From: Streptomyces flaveolus
Lineage (GTDB): Bacteria; Actinomycetota; Actinomycetes; Streptomycetales; Streptomycetaceae
Direction of reading: 5' to 3'
Assembly: GCF_014648815.1 (NCBI RefSeq)
Contig: NZ_BMRV01000019.1
Coordinates: 56,216 to 120,215 of the forward strand
Length of the DNA stretch: 64,000 bases
This document shows positions 41,591-49,307 of the stretch, piece after piece. Position 1 is the stretch's first letter. Every line of letters starts with the position of its first letter. Position numbers and translations under genes: made by a program. Under the pieces are notes generated by a model that was not told where the DNA came from, did no database searches, and was given only the letters and a program-made list of their open reading frames with translations.

Positions 41591-42200
41591 CCTCGGTGAG
41601 CGACACCGGCATACGCGAGGTCATCGGCTCCGGCCCCGCCGGGTACACAGCCGCCCTCTACACCGGCCGCGCCGAACTCAAGCCGCTTGTGTTCGGCGGT
41701 GCGATCTTCGGGGGCGGCGCGCTCTCCACGACGACCGAGGTCGAGAACTTCCCCGGCTCCCCGAGGGCGTAGACGGCCCGGACCTGATGACGAGCATGCG
41801 CGCCCAGGCCGAGAAGTTCGGCGCCGAGATGGTCGACGGCGACGATGTCGCCGTCGACCTCACCGGGGACATCAAGACCGTCACCGACACGGAGGGCACG
41901 GTGCACCGCGCGAAGACGGTGATCGTGGCCACCGGGTCCGGTTACCGCAGGCTCGGCCTGCCCAAGGAGGACGAACTCTCCGGCCGGGGCGTGTCCTGGT
42001 GCGCCACCTGCGACGGCTTCTTCTTCCGGGACCGCGACATCGTGGTGGTCGGCGGCGGTGTCACCGCGATCGAGGAGGCGACCTTCCTCACCCGCTTCGC
42101 CCGCTCGGTGACCGTCGTTCACCGTCGCTCCACCCTGCGCGCCTCGCAGGCCATGCAGAACCGGGCCTTCGCCGACGACAAGATCTCCTTCGCCACCCCA
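41587..42200 (+). pseudogene. Broken thioredoxin reductase (ArsT-like)
   Basis: The first 60 codons encode VIGSGPAGYTAALYTGRAELKPLVFGG and TEVENFPGSP, the FAD-binding start of thioredoxin reductase. A one-base loss near 41760 turns the expected FPGFPEGVDGPDL into FPGSPRA and a stop at 41772; the next frame resumes with GVDGPDLMTSMRAQAEKFGAEM and keeps the redox site WCATCDGFFF and the NADPH motif VVVGGGVTAIEEATFL. From about 42198 the similarity ends, so roughly the last 120 residues are missing. Both a frameshift and a 3' truncation are present. Its GTG overlaps the arsC stop, so it was the third gene of arsC-arsT. Confidence 0.85.
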
Positions 42201-42404
42201 GCTCAATGGCCCTGCTCCGTCGCCACCCACGCCCGACTGGCGAACGACTGAGGGCACGGCGCAGCCGCCCGACCCATGACCAACGGTCCGCGGCAGTAGA
42301 AGGCTTCATCGGCATGTCTGTCGACTACCACGGTCCATACCGTCACCACGCGAGGGCGCGACGGGACGGTTCGCCAAGAGGCCGGCCTGGAAAGGCTCAG
42401 CCGG
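42201..42404. other. Spacer after the broken thioredoxin reductase
   Basis: This 204-bp stretch follows the truncated reductase and ends at the small membrane protein gene. No coding or RNA feature is recognised; it is the likely right-hand scar of the arsenic island. Confidence 0.3.
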
Positions 42405-42632
42405 TCACTGCCGCCAGTCTCCCCGCGCCCGTCGCCGGTCCTCGCGGATCCGCCCCTGCCGGTCCCGGCGACGGACGAAGTCGCTCGGTTCAAGGTCACC
42501 TTCCGTCAACCGCCCGACCACGAGACCGACGACGCCCAGCCCCAACACCAGCAGGAAAGCCCAGAAGTCCCCGAAGTACGCGGCGAAACCCAGCGCCATT
42601 CCCGCGCTCAAGCCCACCATCGCCCTGCTCAT
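42405..42632 (-). CDS. Small membrane protein, DUF2273-like, of an Asp23 operon
   Basis: 75 aa. Two hydrophobic segments (MVGLSAGMALGFAAYFGDFWAFLLVLGLGVVGLVVG) precede a charged tail (LTEGDLEPSDFVRRRDRQGRIREDRRRARG). Such small membrane proteins accompany Asp23/Gls24 envelope-stress genes, and a wrecked Asp23 gene lies 37 bp upstream on the same strand. ATG 42632 with a GTG three bases earlier. The gene itself appears intact. Confidence 0.65.
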   Translation of the reverse strand: MSRAMVGLSAGMALGFAAYFGDFWAFLLVLGLGVVGLVVGRLTEGDLEPSDFVRRRDRQGRIREDRRRARGDWRQ

Positions 42633-42668
42633 CACGCGCTCCTCACTCGGGAAGCTGCTCCGCCCCGG

Positions 42669-43002
42669 CTACTGGACCCGCTGCCGCTCCTCTCCTTCTT
42701 CCTCCCCATCGGGCAGCTTCACGTCGCTGACCATGATGTTGACTTCCACGACTTCCCGACGCGCCTCCGCTCCACTGCCGCGATCACGTTTTCCCGCACC
42801 GCACTGGCCAGGTCCGCGATCGTGACGCCGTACTCGACGACGATCTCCAGATCGATGGCCGCCTGCAGTTCTCCGACCTCGACACTGACCCCGCGCGTCG
42901 CGGATCTGCCACTGCGATCTTCTCCACCACCACGTCCGCGATGGCCGTCCGGCCGCGAGAACCGGGCGCTCCGCCGTGCCTCAGGCCGGTGTTCTCAGAC
43001 AT
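42669..43002 (-). pseudogene. Asp23/Gls24 family gene with deletion and frameshifts
   Basis: ATG 43002, after a strong GAGGGAGGAAACC, starts MSENTGLRHGGAPG then GRTAIADVVVEKIA, the Asp23 N-terminus. The frame then shifts: the next frame reads RGVSVEVGELQAAIDLEIVVEYGVTIADLASAVRENVIAAVER, the family core, and a third frame ends EVVEVNIMVSDVKLPDGEEEGEE. The segment normally between KIA and RGV (about 30 residues) is missing. Asp23 proteins sit at the membrane in alkaline and envelope stress. Three frames plus a deletion make a functional product very unlikely. Confidence 0.8.
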
Positions 43003-43044
43003 CCGGTTTCCTCCCTCAAGAGAGGTCTTCACACGACACTCGCC

Positions 43045-43077
43045 GGTCAAATTATAGCGTTTTTGGGCATTTTGACC
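43045..43077. promoter_or_regulatory. AT-rich divergent promoter region with inverted GGTCAAA
   Basis: GGTCAAA (43045-43051) and TTTGACC (43071-43077) are exact inverted copies around an AT-rich stretch (ATTATAGCGTTTTTG). The minus strand reads TATAAT at 43056-43051, a good -10 for the Asp23 pseudogene. The plus-strand STAS-GNAT gene begins 75 bp to the right. Confidence 0.4.
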
Positions 43078-43151
43078 TCATTCAAGCGCGTACGGTGGAA
43101 GTACCGAGGGCATCACGCACTCCGGCCGTGCCCCCGCCGAGGGGAGATGTG

Positions 43152-44099
43152 ATGACCCTGTCCCGGTTGGACATCCACCGGCGCAACCAAGGAGAGGGCG
43201 CGCTCGTCACGCTCGCCGGTGAGATCGGCCCGGCCACGGCGCCGTTGCTGCGTGCCGCGCTGGAGGAGTGTCTGCGCGACGGCGTCACCGTGATCGACGT
43301 CGACCTGCTGACGGTCGGCTCCTGTGATGCCAGGGGTTTGGACGTCCTCCTGTCGGCGTCACGGCGCGCCGGCCGGGTGCACGCCTCCCTGCGGCTGCAC
43401 CACCCGTGCGCGCAGATCAGCCGGCTTCTCGCCGCCACGGAATCCGCTCCCGAGGGACTCGGCCTCCTCGAACCGGCCTCCCTGGAGGGCACGGCGGACA
43501 CGCTCGCGGAGTCTGTTCGCGGGCCGGACATCCCGGAGGGGGTCCGTCTTCGCCGGCTGAGTCGTTGGCAGACGGAGGCGATGGAGGAGGACATCGCGGA
43601 TTTGGCCGTGGCGTCCGTCGCGGGCACCGCCGGCGAGGCGCACAAAGAAGGGCGCGAAATCCTGCGCCGGCTGGCCGTCAGCGCCCGGCACCCCGGTTTC
43701 GCGCTGCTGGTCGCCGAGACGACGGAGCTGGTCGGCTGCGCCTACGGCTTTCCGGTGGGTGAGGCCGGCTCCGCGCAGCAGGGCCACGACGAAACGCTGC
43801 TGACGTGCATCGGGCGGCTCACGTCCTGCGCCGAGTTCGTCGTCCTCACCCAGTTCGTCGCGCATCCGCACCCTCGGAACCGCGACATCGCCCGCCGCCT
43901 GCAGCAGCATCTGCTCGCCGACCGGCACTCCCAGCTCGGAGTCGCCCTCCTCCACCCGGCTGACCGAGCCGGACAAGCCACCTTCGCGTCCTGGGGCTGG
44001 CGGAACATGGGAGAGATCGTCGGGCTGCCGGGGTCGATCACCCCGTGCGTGATGACACTGCCTCGGGAGGATCCGGTCCGGCCACGATCCGGGCGGTGA
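43152..44099 (+). CDS. STAS-domain/GNAT-like fusion protein
   Basis: 315 aa with two domains. Residues 5-105 are a STAS anti-sigma-antagonist fold: GALVTLAGEIGPATAPLLRAALEECL, then VIDVDLLTVGSCDARGLDVLLSASRRAG; the usual phospho-Ser position is in VGSCDARGLD. Residues 125-310 look like a GNAT domain (RHPGFALLVAETTELVGCAYGFPVG, VVLTQFVAHPHPRNRDIARRLQQHLLAD, FASWGWRNMGEIVGLPG), but the acetyl-CoA motif is R-N-R-D-I-A rather than R-x-x-G-x-G/A. So it may pair a sigma-factor partner-switch domain with a possibly modified acetyltransferase. ATG 43152 after AGGGGAGATG. Function unknown. Confidence 0.75.
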   Translation: MTLSRLDIHRRNQGEGALVTLAGEIGPATAPLLRAALEECLRDGVTVIDVDLLTVGSCDARGLDVLLSASRRAGRVHASLRLHHPCAQISRLLAATESAPEGLGLLEPASLEGTADTLAESVRGPDIPEGVRLRRLSRWQTEAMEEDIADLAVASVAGTAGEAHKEGREILRRLAVSARHPGFALLVAETTELVGCAYGFPVGEAGSAQQGHDETLLTCIGRLTSCAEFVVLTQFVAHPHPRNRDIARRLQQHLLADRHSQLGVALLHPADRAGQATFASWGWRNMGEIVGLPGSITPCVMTLPREDPVRPRSGR

Positions 44100-44104
44100 A
44101 CCGA

Positions 44105-44587
44105 TCAGTCCGACGGCCCCCGCTCGCTCGCGGTGTCGATGAGGATCTGTTCCGCCTGGCTGACGTTGTCCGCCCGGACGGCCTGGGTCATCGCGGCGCG
44201 GGCGGCGTCCGGTGCCGTGTTCGGCGGGACCACCAGCAGCGAGAACACGTCCCGGTCCCCCCGGGTGATCAGGACCGTGTCGTCACCGACCGGGAAGGAA
44301 TCGACGCGCACCACCCGGTCGTCCACGACGATGCGCGTCGGGATGCCTTCCCAGGCCGCGGCGTCCAGTCCCACGCGGGTCACGGGGCCGATGTGTCCGA
44401 CCAGAGCGCTCAGCAGCGCGGGCAGCTCGACCTCGATGTCGCGCGACCGCGGCCACCACGCACCGTCGAGGACACCTTCGCGCGATTCGGTCGTCTCCAG
44501 CCGGAGAAGCGCGGACCCCGGTCGCACCGCGTCGTGGGCGCCGCTGGGCAGGCGAGAGGAAACAGGGGGCGTGTCCGAGCTGGTCAT
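44105..44587 (-). CDS. DUF5994 family protein
   Basis: 160 aa from ATG 44587. The conserved parts are LLRLETTESREGVLDGAWWPRSRDIEVELPALLSALVGHIGPVTRVGLDAAAWEG and VRVDSFPVGDDTVLITRGDRDVFSLLVVPP, the DUF5994 pattern of actinobacteria with Trp-rich WWPRSRD. Function unknown; such genes often lie near sigma-B-type stress genes. It converges with the STAS-GNAT gene (5 bp between ends). Confidence 0.8.
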   Translation of the reverse strand: MTSSDTPPVSSRLPSGAHDAVRPGSALLRLETTESREGVLDGAWWPRSRDIEVELPALLSALVGHIGPVTRVGLDAAAWEGIPTRIVVDDRVVRVDSFPVGDDTVLITRGDRDVFSLLVVPPNTAPDAARAAMTQAVRADNVSQAEQILIDTASERGPSD

Positions 44588-44674
44588 GAGGGCCACCCGT
44601 CTTCGAGAGCCGGTGCGGACGTGTTCCCCGCTCCGCACCTGCCACGCTACTCCTGGCACCACGCGCACCGACGA

Positions 44675-44790
44675 TCACCCCAGGCCGGCGAGCAGGTCGT
44701 TGCACCCCTGCTCGCACCGACGGCACGCCTCGGCGCACACGCGGCAGGGCTCGCGCATGTCCGCGTGGCCGGCGCACTCGTCACCGCGGG
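44675..44790 (-). pseudogene. C-terminal fragment of a Cys-rich four-helix copper-binding protein
   Basis: The minus strand encodes GDECAGHADMREPCRVCAEACRRCEQGCNDLLAGLG and a stop. The C-x3-C and C-x2-C spacing matches the last helix of DUF326 four-helix bundle copper-storage proteins, which are about 110-130 residues. Only some 35 residues remain; upstream of them lies an intact unrelated gene in another frame. It is a remnant, possibly with the promoter lost. Confidence 0.6.
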
Positions 44791-45173
44791 CCGGCCGGGT
44801 CCGCTGTGGTCGGGCAGCGTGCCCAGGCGACGATCCAGCCCGCTTCCATCGCGGCGTCCAGGAGATACGTCCACCGAATCGTGCCCTTCGGCACGTACAC
44901 CAGGTCGATGGCCAGCAAGGTACCGGCGGTGCCCAGGCCGGTTCGGCGGGCGTGGGCCAAGCCCTGGGGGTCACGCGCCGCCGTCATCTGGGTGAGGCCG
45001 GCGGAGACCAGCAGTCCCGCGGTCGTCCTCTGCAGCCAACGGTCGGTCTTCGACCCGAAGACCCACTCGAAGCTGCGCGAGTGCAGCAGGGGCCACAGTC
45101 CGCCGATGATGTTGCAGGCACCGTGCGCGAGCGCGACGCTACGCATGGGATCGCCGGTTCGCGTCTCTCTCAT
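44781..45173 (-). CDS. Small membrane protein, unknown
   Basis: 130 aa from ATG 45173 (or 121 aa from ATG 45146, MRSVALAHG). Three or four hydrophobic stretches: AHGACNIIGGLWPLL, TAGLLVSAGLTQMTAA, LGTAGTLLAIDLVYVP and YLLDAAMEAGWIVAWA. No family could be named with confidence. Its last codons overlap the DUF326 fragment. The next gene upstream, the ferritin-like protein, is divergent 218 bp away, with no recognised feature in the spacer. Confidence 0.65.
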   Translation of the reverse strand: MRETRTGDPMRSVALAHGACNIIGGLWPLLHSRSFEWVFGSKTDRWLQRTTAGLLVSAGLTQMTAARDPQGLAHARRTGLGTAGTLLAIDLVYVPKGTIRWTYLLDAAMEAGWIVAWARCPTTADPAGPR

Positions 45174-45391
45174 GACCCGTCCCTTCGATGGGGCGCCCTC
45201 CAAGTGCCCCTGCCGGGGCTTGATCACGCCGTGTCTGAGCCGTACGGGGGAACCGTGCGCTCCGCGGGTGCGAGCGGTGGCTCAAAAGTGACCAAGGTGA
45301 ACAGACTGGGGCGCAAGTCTGTGCTCGTCGCTTGAAGCGGGGTACCCCAGCGGCGCGCGAGTCCCCCTAGTCCTCAGGAGGCACCACCCCC

Positions 45392-46591
45392 ATGACCTTC
45401 AATCCGCTGGGGCAGCGGGGTATCCCGCTGGACCGTCAGTTGCGCAACTGGCGTGAGCTGAACGTGGATCCGATCGATCCGGACCACTGCGACCCGTACA
45501 CCCGGTGCCGGATCATCACGATGAACGGGATCGAGGTGGAGGCGATCCTGTTCAGCCACCAGCTCGCCCGCCACACGGTGGACCCGGAGATCAAACGGCA
45601 GCTGGCGCGGGTGCGCTACATCGAGGCACAGCAGCAGAAGGTCGTGAACTGGCTGCTCCCGGGGGTGTCGTCGGTGCTGGAGACGACCATCGCCTACGAG
45701 CAGGTCGCGGTGGACCTGACCGCGTGGGTGGCGCGGATGGAGCCCGACCCGTATCTGAAGCAGGCGTACCAGTTCGGTGTGCTGGAGGACTTCGACCACC
45801 TGTACCGGTACGCGAACCTGTACGAGATGATCGAGCACCGCAAGGCGGAGTCGATCGTGGACAACCTGACCGAGGTCATGCCCGGTCGGCCAACCCGGTA
45901 CCACCACCGCAATCCGGTCGACAACGTCCGCGACCCGTACGCCAAGGACCGCACGGACCCGCTGTCGAAGCTGCACGCCCTGACGATCATGTCGGCGGAG
46001 CAGCAGACCATGAACTTCTACATGAACACCGGCCCCACCTACATGGAGCCGATCGCCCGCCAGCTCTACCAGGAGATCGGGCTGATCGAGGAGGAGCACG
46101 TCACCCACTACGAGTCCCTCGTGGACCCGGGCGAGACGTGGTGGGAGCAGCTCGTCAACCACGAGTACAACGAGTGCTACCTGTACTACTCCTTCATGGA
46201 GCAGGAGAGCGACCCCAGGGTCAAGGCGATCTGGGAGCTGCACCTGAACATGGAGCTGGAGCACCTGCACGCCGCCTGCGACCTCATGCGCGCGCACGAC
46301 GGCCGCGACCCCGCCTCCGTGCTGGCCCCCGAGCTGCCCAACGTGCTGACCTTCGAGCCGAACAAGGGCTACCTGCGCGAGCTGCTCGACACCCAGATGG
46401 ACCTCACGACGCTCGGCGCCGGCTATGTACGCGAGGCGCACGAGCGGTTCGAGAAGATGCAGGAGGACATCCACGGCGGCGAAGCTCCCCCGAGCGACCG
46501 GGTCATGACCGAGCACGACGAGATGTTCGGCCGCGAGTACCGGGTCCAGACCGAGGGCGAGCACCCCGACCCCGCGCAGCGCGAGAAGTAG
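45392..46591 (+). CDS. Large ferritin-like (diiron) protein
   Basis: 399 aa, Glu/His rich. Helical segments with metal-type motifs: MNGIEVEAILFSHQLARH, RYIEAQQQKVVNWLLPG, TTIAYEQVAVDLTAWVAR, MSAEQQTMNFYMNTGP, QEIGLIEEEHVTHYESL (E-x2-H) and HLNMELEHLHAACDLM (E-x2-H). This looks like a ferritin-like four-helix fold repeated or enlarged; rubrerythrin-type domains are some 150 residues, so it is long for the family. It may store or oxidise iron, or act on peroxide. ATG 45392. A hemerythrin-domain gene follows 9 bp later and is surely co-transcribed. Confidence 0.7.
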   Translation: MTFNPLGQRGIPLDRQLRNWRELNVDPIDPDHCDPYTRCRIITMNGIEVEAILFSHQLARHTVDPEIKRQLARVRYIEAQQQKVVNWLLPGVSSVLETTIAYEQVAVDLTAWVARMEPDPYLKQAYQFGVLEDFDHLYRYANLYEMIEHRKAESIVDNLTEVMPGRPTRYHHRNPVDNVRDPYAKDRTDPLSKLHALTIMSAEQQTMNFYMNTGPTYMEPIARQLYQEIGLIEEEHVTHYESLVDPGETWWEQLVNHEYNECYLYYSFMEQESDPRVKAIWELHLNMELEHLHAACDLMRAHDGRDPASVLAPELPNVLTFEPNKGYLRELLDTQMDLTTLGAGYVREAHERFEKMQEDIHGGEAPPSDRVMTEHDEMFGREYRVQTEGEHPDPAQREK

Positions 46592-46600
46592 GAAACCGAC

Positions 46601-47191
46601 ATGTCCGAGCTGCACACCCCGCACGCCGGGGACGACAAGGCCCAGGACGACGACGTCGTCTCCCTGCTGATGCGCCAGCACGGTGACATCCGCAACCTCT
46701 TCGACGAGGTCGAGGCCGGTAAGGGCGAGGAGCGCCGGGACGCGTTCCGCCGTCTGGTGAGGTTGCTGGCCGTGCACGAGACCGCCGAGGAAGAGGTCGT
46801 CCACCCCTTTGCCCGGAAGGGTTTCCCCGGCGGCGAGCAGATCGTGGAGGACCGCCTCGCCGAGGAGAAGGCGGCCAAGGAGACGCTGGCCGCCCTGGAC
46901 GAGCTGGACACCGACGACCCGAAGTTCATGCCCCAGCTGCTCAAGCTGCGCAAGGACGTCCAGGCGCACGCCCGGGCCGAGGAACGCTACGAGTTCACCC
47001 ACATCCGCCGTAGCGCCGACGCGGCCAACCTCGCCGCGATGGCCAAGGCCGTCAAGGCCGCCGAGGCGATGGCGCCCACCCGGCCCCACCCGGGCGTCGA
47101 GTCCGGGGCGAAGAACATGGCCCTCGGCCCGGTCGCCGCGCTCATGGACCGCACGAAGGATGCCGTCCGCAAGGCCATGGGCAAGGGCTGA
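46601..47191 (+). CDS. Hemerythrin HHE-domain protein
   Basis: 196 aa. The HHE domain is clear: VVSLLMRQHGDIRNLFDEVEAG, RLLAVHETAEEEVVHPFARKG and LRKDVQAHARAEERYEFTHIRRS carry the His/Glu ligands of a diiron site. It could bind oxygen, NO or iron. The C-terminal 55 residues (PTRPHPGVESGAKNMALGPVAALMDRTKDAVRKAMGKG) form an extra tail shared by streptomycete homologues, and also seen in the second HHE gene of this window (APTRPHPGV). It follows the ferritin-like gene by 9 bp, an iron or oxidative-stress pair. Confidence 0.88.
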   Translation: MSELHTPHAGDDKAQDDDVVSLLMRQHGDIRNLFDEVEAGKGEERRDAFRRLVRLLAVHETAEEEVVHPFARKGFPGGEQIVEDRLAEEKAAKETLAALDELDTDDPKFMPQLLKLRKDVQAHARAEERYEFTHIRRSADAANLAAMAKAVKAAEAMAPTRPHPGVESGAKNMALGPVAALMDRTKDAVRKAMGKG

Positions 47192-47266
47192 CTCCCGTTT
47201 GCCGGCCGGCCGGGCACGCCTGACCGGTCGGCCGGGTCGCGGACGAGTGGAGAGGACGACCGGCGG

Positions 47267-47794
47267 TCAACGTCCCCGTTCCCGGGGCAGCGGGCCCACG
47301 TCGCTGTGACGGCCGGAACGCACGGCGGCGTGGCGCTGCCCGGGGCCGGGGCCCGAGCGGGCGGCCAGGGCGTCGGCGACGGCACCGGTGACCATGGCGT
47401 ACACCGTCTTGTGCAGCAGGTCGACCACGAGCTCGCGGCGGGGCCAGGTCGAAGGCGGCGCGCCGACGCCGGTGGCGTTCTCCAGGATCTGGTCGTTGGT
47501 GAGGCGCACCACGGCGAACTTCGCCGACGACCAGGGCCCGCGCAGCCCGGCGTGGGCCATCACCGACCGCAGCACGCCGAGGGCCGCGCCCTGGCCCACG
47601 TGCATGGCCAAGTTGAGCGGCACCGGCTGGCGGCCCGGGTACTCCGGCAGGCCGGCCAGGCGCTCCAAGGTGCGTGCGGGCACATGGCTGTCGGGACGCC
47701 CGGTGAGCCGTTGCTCGGCCTTCTCCCCCAGAGTCATCACCAGCACCCCGGCCGTTCCCGCGAACAGCCCCTGCCACAGTGCGCTCTTCATCAT
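47267..47794 (-). CDS. Conserved membrane protein, unknown
   Basis: 175 aa from ATG 47794 (MMKSALWQGLFAGTAGVLVMTLGEKAEQRLTGRPDS). Two to four hydrophobic stretches: GLFAGTAGVLVMTLG, HVGQGAALGVLRSVMA and VYAMVTGAVADALA, with conserved LTNDQILENATGVGAPPSTWPRRELVVDLLHK between. A conserved streptomycete family without known function. It converges with the hemerythrin gene. Confidence 0.65.
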   Translation of the reverse strand: MMKSALWQGLFAGTAGVLVMTLGEKAEQRLTGRPDSHVPARTLERLAGLPEYPGRQPVPLNLAMHVGQGAALGVLRSVMAHAGLRGPWSSAKFAVVRLTNDQILENATGVGAPPSTWPRRELVVDLLHKTVYAMVTGAVADALAARSGPGPGQRHAAVRSGRHSDVGPLPRERGR

Positions 47795-48106
47795 GCCGCC
47801 CGGGTACCCACACCGGACGCGGTCGCCCCACCCGCTTCGGTTCACGGGTGTCGCGGAAGCCCGCCCCGCGATCGGCGATGGCCGGGTTTCCAGCGGAGGG
47901 CTGTCCATGGGGAACCGCTGGGGATGCTCCCGGTCGTCGCCGGCGCACCTTCGCCTCGCTGTCCCTGGAAGCCGCACACCCCGCTCCGGGCACCACCACC
48001 GTGTCCTCGGCCACTACGCCCGGGACCTGCCCCACCTGCATCCCACCGGTCGACTGCGCCGGCTCCGCGATGCCGGCTCCGCGATGCCGCCTACGCGGGA
48101 TCCCGC

Positions 48107-48245
48107 CGCGGAGCCGATCTGCAACGGCCTGATCGCGTTGGCGAACCCGGCGCACGTCGGGGTGGCGAACAGCAGCAGCGTGATCGTGCCGTGCATCGTG
48201 AAGGACTGGGGCCGAACGGCCCTGACTTCCAGCCGTACGAGTGAG
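48107..48245 (-). pseudogene. Fragment of cytochrome c oxidase subunit I (ctaD)
   Basis: The minus strand reads SFTMHGTITLLLFATPTCAGFANAIRPLQIGSA, an unmistakable helix of heme-copper oxidase subunit I (canonical FTMHGT.MLLLFATP...FAN...PLQIGAPD). Only about 40 residues remain; neighbours in all frames show no more of the gene. It lies in the 545-bp spacer (47795-48339) between a membrane protein and the Rieske protein, where nothing else is recognised. A relic of a duplicated or transferred oxidase gene. Confidence 0.75.
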
Positions 48246-48339
48246 GTGGCGCGGTCGAGCACGTCCGACCGGACGGGCACGGGCGCCGCCGCGTCCAGGT
48301 CCGCTGTTTGTCCTTCGCGCCCGGGGAAACCCTGCGCCC

Positions 48340-49305
48340 ATGAGAAAAAGGTCAGACCGCCGCATCATCGGACAGAACCGCATGCTGTCGCTGCTGGACG
48401 CCCTGGAACGTGACCCCCGGGCGGACGCGGTGATCGACGTGCTGACCAAGCGCGTACGGGCGCTGCCGCTGGGCCGGGCGCGGGACGCGCTGCACGGCAA
48501 GCCGCTCGGCCATCCCGCGCACCCCTTGATGGTGCAGGTCCCCATCGGCAGCTGGATGTCGGCCGCGGTGCTGGACCTGTGGCCGGGCCGTTCCCGGGAG
48601 GCCGGATTCCTGGTGGGCGTCGGACTGGCGGCGGCCGGTCCCGCCGCGTTGGCGGGCGCGGTCGACTGGGCCGAACTGCACCGTCAGCAGACCCGGGTGG
48701 GGCTGGTGCACGCGCTGACCAACGTGACGGCCGTGGGTCTGTACGGTGCCTCGCTGTTCTGCCGCCTCACCGGGCGGGCCGGGGCGGGCCGGGCGTACGG
48801 CTTCCTCGGGCTGACCGCGGTCGGTGTGGGAGGCATGCTCGGTGGCCACCTCGCCTACCGGCAGGCGTCCGGCGCCAATCACGCCGAGGAGGTCCCGCAC
48901 GTCGTCTCCGAGGGGTGGCACCGGGTCGGCAGCGTGGACGAGTTCCCCGCCGGCCAGGCCGTACGGCGCACCGTGGACGACGTGCCGGTCCTGGTGGTGC
49001 GCGAGGTCGGCGGCACCTTCCACGCGCTGGCCGAGCGGTGCAGCCATCTGGCGGGACCGCTGTCCGAGGGTACGGTCGCCGACGGGTGTGTGCAGTGTCC
49101 CTGGCACGGCAGCGTCTTCCGGCTCTCGGACGGCTGGAACGTCCGCGGCCCCGCCACCGCGCCCCAGCCCGCCTTCGACACGCGCGTCGTCGACGGGCAC
49201 GTGGAGATCAGCCTTCGCGGGCCGGACGCAGTACCGGCCGGCCCCGAGGCGGACGAGGTGTCATCGCGGGTGGACGAGAACAGGCTGCACGGGCATGGCG
49301 CCTGA
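48340..49305 (+). CDS. DUF2231 membrane protein with C-terminal Rieske [2Fe-2S] domain
   Basis: 321 aa. Residues 45-180 are a four-helix DUF2231 domain (GHPAHPLMVQVPIGSWMSAAVLDLWPG, VGLVHALTNVTAVGLYGASLF, with conserved His for possible heme). Residues 190-300 are a Rieske domain: CSHLAGPLSEGTVADGCVQCPWHGSVF gives the C-x-H...C-x2-H ligands. The pairing suggests a membrane electron-transfer protein, though partner and donor are unknown. ATG 48340. Its end is 3 bp from that of the convergent hemerythrin gene. Confidence 0.88.
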   Translation: MRKRSDRRIIGQNRMLSLLDALERDPRADAVIDVLTKRVRALPLGRARDALHGKPLGHPAHPLMVQVPIGSWMSAAVLDLWPGRSREAGFLVGVGLAAAGPAALAGAVDWAELHRQQTRVGLVHALTNVTAVGLYGASLFCRLTGRAGAGRAYGFLGLTAVGVGGMLGGHLAYRQASGANHAEEVPHVVSEGWHRVGSVDEFPAGQAVRRTVDDVPVLVVREVGGTFHALAERCSHLAGPLSEGTVADGCVQCPWHGSVFRLSDGWNVRGPATAPQPAFDTRVVDGHVEISLRGPDAVPAGPEADEVSSRVDENRLHGHGA

Positions 49306-49307
49306 CC

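Noticed and set aside
45374..47089. Minus-strand frame of 571 residues across the ferritin-like and hemerythrin genes
   Set aside because: Spans two convincing genes with good ribosome spacing; Val/Leu/His-rich shadow composition.
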